In this document: positions 62,811-64,000 of the stretch, one piece after another
How positions within the stretch are numbered: the first letter of the stretch is position 1
Layout of the letters: each line of letters begins with the position of its first letter
Source of the DNA: Xiphydria camelus
Taxonomy: Eukaryota > Arthropoda > Insecta > Hymenoptera > Xiphydriidae
Assembly (NCBI GenBank): GCA_963678675.1
Contig: OY783196.1
Location: forward strand, 14,440,138-14,504,137
Reading direction: 5' to 3'
Length of the DNA stretch: 64,000 nt
Made by a program: the position numbers and the translations under genes
Notes under the pieces: generated by a model
Told to the model about the DNA's origin: nothing
Seen by the model: only the letters and a program-made list of their open reading frames with translations
The model's database searches: none

Positions 62811-64000
62811 TTAGGGTGTCCCATAAGTTCTTTCCGCGCCACGCTATGAATGACTCCGGCCGGCTATGTTTATATAAACACGCGGGCTTATCTTTAAGCT
62901 GTTTATGGGATCGATTTCAGTCGCTCCAGAGCTCTTTTACCGTACGTTTCGTTAGTGACAAAGTCCCTTTAAGATTTTGTTCTACACCATTCAATATGGA
63001 TAGTCAAAAAAAGCATTTGCGGCATGTTATGCTTCATTGCTTTAAAAAAGACAATAGTGTAAAAGGCACTGCAGACGAGATTTGTACCGTTTACGGGGAT
63101 GGTAGTACGACTAGTAAAACCGTCCGTAGTTGGTTTCAAAAATTTAGAGCTGGCAATTTCGACTTGAAAGATGAAGACCGCAGCGGCCGCCCAGCAACAA
63201 CGGATACGGACCTTATCAAGAGTATGCTCGCTGAAAATCCGCGATATAGTGTGCGCGAGATAGTGGATGCCACCAACATTCCCAGGACAACGGTACATAA
63301 GCATTTAATCAAGATGGGATATGTGAGTAAGTCTGAAGTTTGGGTTCCACACCTATTGACGAAAAGCAACCTTATGGAATGCATCTCTACGTGCGATTTG
63401 CTTCTTCAGCGACATGAAAGAAATCCTTTCTTAAAGAGTCTTGTCACTGGAGACGAGACTTGGATTTTATATGAAAATTTGTATCGAAAACGCACTTGGT
63501 CTAAGGCAAATACACCTTCAACTGTTGCGAAGCCTGGACTTCATCCGAAGAAAGTTCTTTTGTGCATTTGGTCGGACTGGAAAGGTGTAGTTTACTATGA
63601 GCTCCTTCCTCAAGGTGAAACGATCAATACTGACAAGTATTGCAATCAACTCGATCAGTTGAAAGCCGCCATAGCAGAAAAACGGCCAGAATTGGTGAAT
63701 CGACCAGGCGTCATTTTTCATCACGACAACGCAAGACGGCATGTTGCATTGGCCGTAAGACAAAAACTATTGCAGTTTGATTGGGACGTTCTACCCCATC
63801 CTCCGTACTCCCCAGACCTTGCTCCATCCGATTATTACTTGTTTTTCTCGTTAAAAAATTCTCTCCGTGGTAAATGTTTCAAATCCGTAAACGAAATAAA
63901 AACGCACCTTGATGAATATTTTGCAAGTAAGCCTTAACAATTTTGGAAAAAGGGCATAATGAGGCTTCCTGAGAGATGGAAGAAGGTAATCGAGCAGAAC
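62811..64000 (+). mobile_element. Mariner element (DD34D), right end beyond the window
   Basis: Starts TTAGGGTGTCCCATAAGTTC after TA (62809-62810), a typical mariner left terminus. A 185 bp leader precedes the transposase ATG. The right inverted repeat is not in the window. Confidence 0.88.
62996..63937 (+). CDS. Mariner transposase, premature stop near the C-terminus
   Basis: The in-frame ATG at 62996 (MDSQKKHLRHVMLHCFKK) is preferred over the upstream ATG at 62816, because it matches the usual mariner start and the upstream part overlaps the inverted repeat. It has two helix-turn-helix motifs (SKTVRSWFQKFRAGNFDLKD; YSVREIVDATNIPRTTVHKH), DRSGRPATTD, VTGDETWILYEN (first Asp), IFHHDNARRH (second Asp) and YSPDLAPSDYYLF (third Asp in APSD, 34 residues after the second). 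The WVPHLLT motif (WVPHEL-type) is present. It stops at TAA 63935-63937 (313 residues; about 345 is usual), yet the same frame goes on as FWKKGIMRLPERWKKVIEQN, a normal mariner tail. Confidence 0.9.
   Translation: MDSQKKHLRHVMLHCFKKDNSVKGTADEICTVYGDGSTTSKTVRSWFQKFRAGNFDLKDEDRSGRPATTDTDLIKSMLAENPRYSVREIVDATNIPRTTVHKHLIKMGYVSKSEVWVPHLLTKSNLMECISTCDLLLQRHERNPFLKSLVTGDETWILYENLYRKRTWSKANTPSTVAKPGLHPKKVLLCIWSDWKGVVYYELLPQGETINTDKYCNQLDQLKAAIAEKRPELVNRPGVIFHHDNARRHVALAVRQKLLQFDWDVLPHPPYSPDLAPSDYYLFFSLKNSLRGKCFKSVNEIKTHLDEYFASKP

Noticed and set aside
62816..62995. 60-residue N-terminal extension of the DD34D mariner transposase
   Set aside because: This part overlaps the inverted repeat and leader; mariner proteins start at the ATG at 62996.

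Overview
This window is eukaryotic, AT-rich and almost entirely made of transposable elements. The element types (Tc1/mariner, piggyBac, PIF/Harbinger, CR1 and R1/LOA-like LINEs, many hairpin MITEs) and the one recognisable host exon point to an insect; a hymenopteran such as an ant is my guess, not a proof. I see no bacterial genes, operons or CRISPR arrays.

Layout. (1) 1-5562 is bounded by divergent inverted repeats and holds a second inverted-arm element (1205-4082) with arrays of CAGCTG motifs. (2) 6185-7925 is a TA-flanked element with ~330 bp inverted arms and a CXC-domain ORF. (3) 8199-27345 is a decayed transposase-like gene (motifs like the DUF7869-type proteins) split by two large insertions. 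The first is a 14,967 bp element (8747-23713) with TTAA target duplication and ~20 bp terminal inverted repeats. It carries a spliced tnp2/CACTA-like transposase on the minus strand and a spliced, apparently intact BEN-domain gene on the plus strand, divergently transcribed. It in turn contains a MITE with a tRNA-like module, a CR1 LINE and two more MITEs. The second insertion is a fold-back element at about 23987-26534. (4) About 27346-39850 is an RNase H-encoding LINE split at 32057-39189 by GC-rich DNA that contains an inverted-duplicated piggyBac element (33620-38318). (5) 40240-44620 is a patchwork of MITEs and a truncated Harbinger transposase. (6) 44633-44862 (minus) is a spliced exon of the host gene Mcc (EF-hand region). 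(7) About 46140-58280 is a complex of repeated modules in both orientations around two convergent genes; the larger encodes a Crypton-like tyrosine recombinase with zinc fingers and a C-terminal Myb-like segment. (8) 58284-61797 is a mariner (DD41D-like) at the axis of a palindromic MITE, itself interrupted by a solo LTR and a hairpin. (9) 62811 to the window end is a DD34D mariner lacking its right end.

The two most unusual systems are the 15 kb TTAA-flanked tnp2 + BEN element and the tyrosine-recombinase locus with its flanking modules. Most insertions can be verified internally, because removing the element and one target-site copy restores a reading frame or a repeat. Exon boundaries were assigned by eye from GT/AG sites and phase, and family names from motif recognition without database searches.
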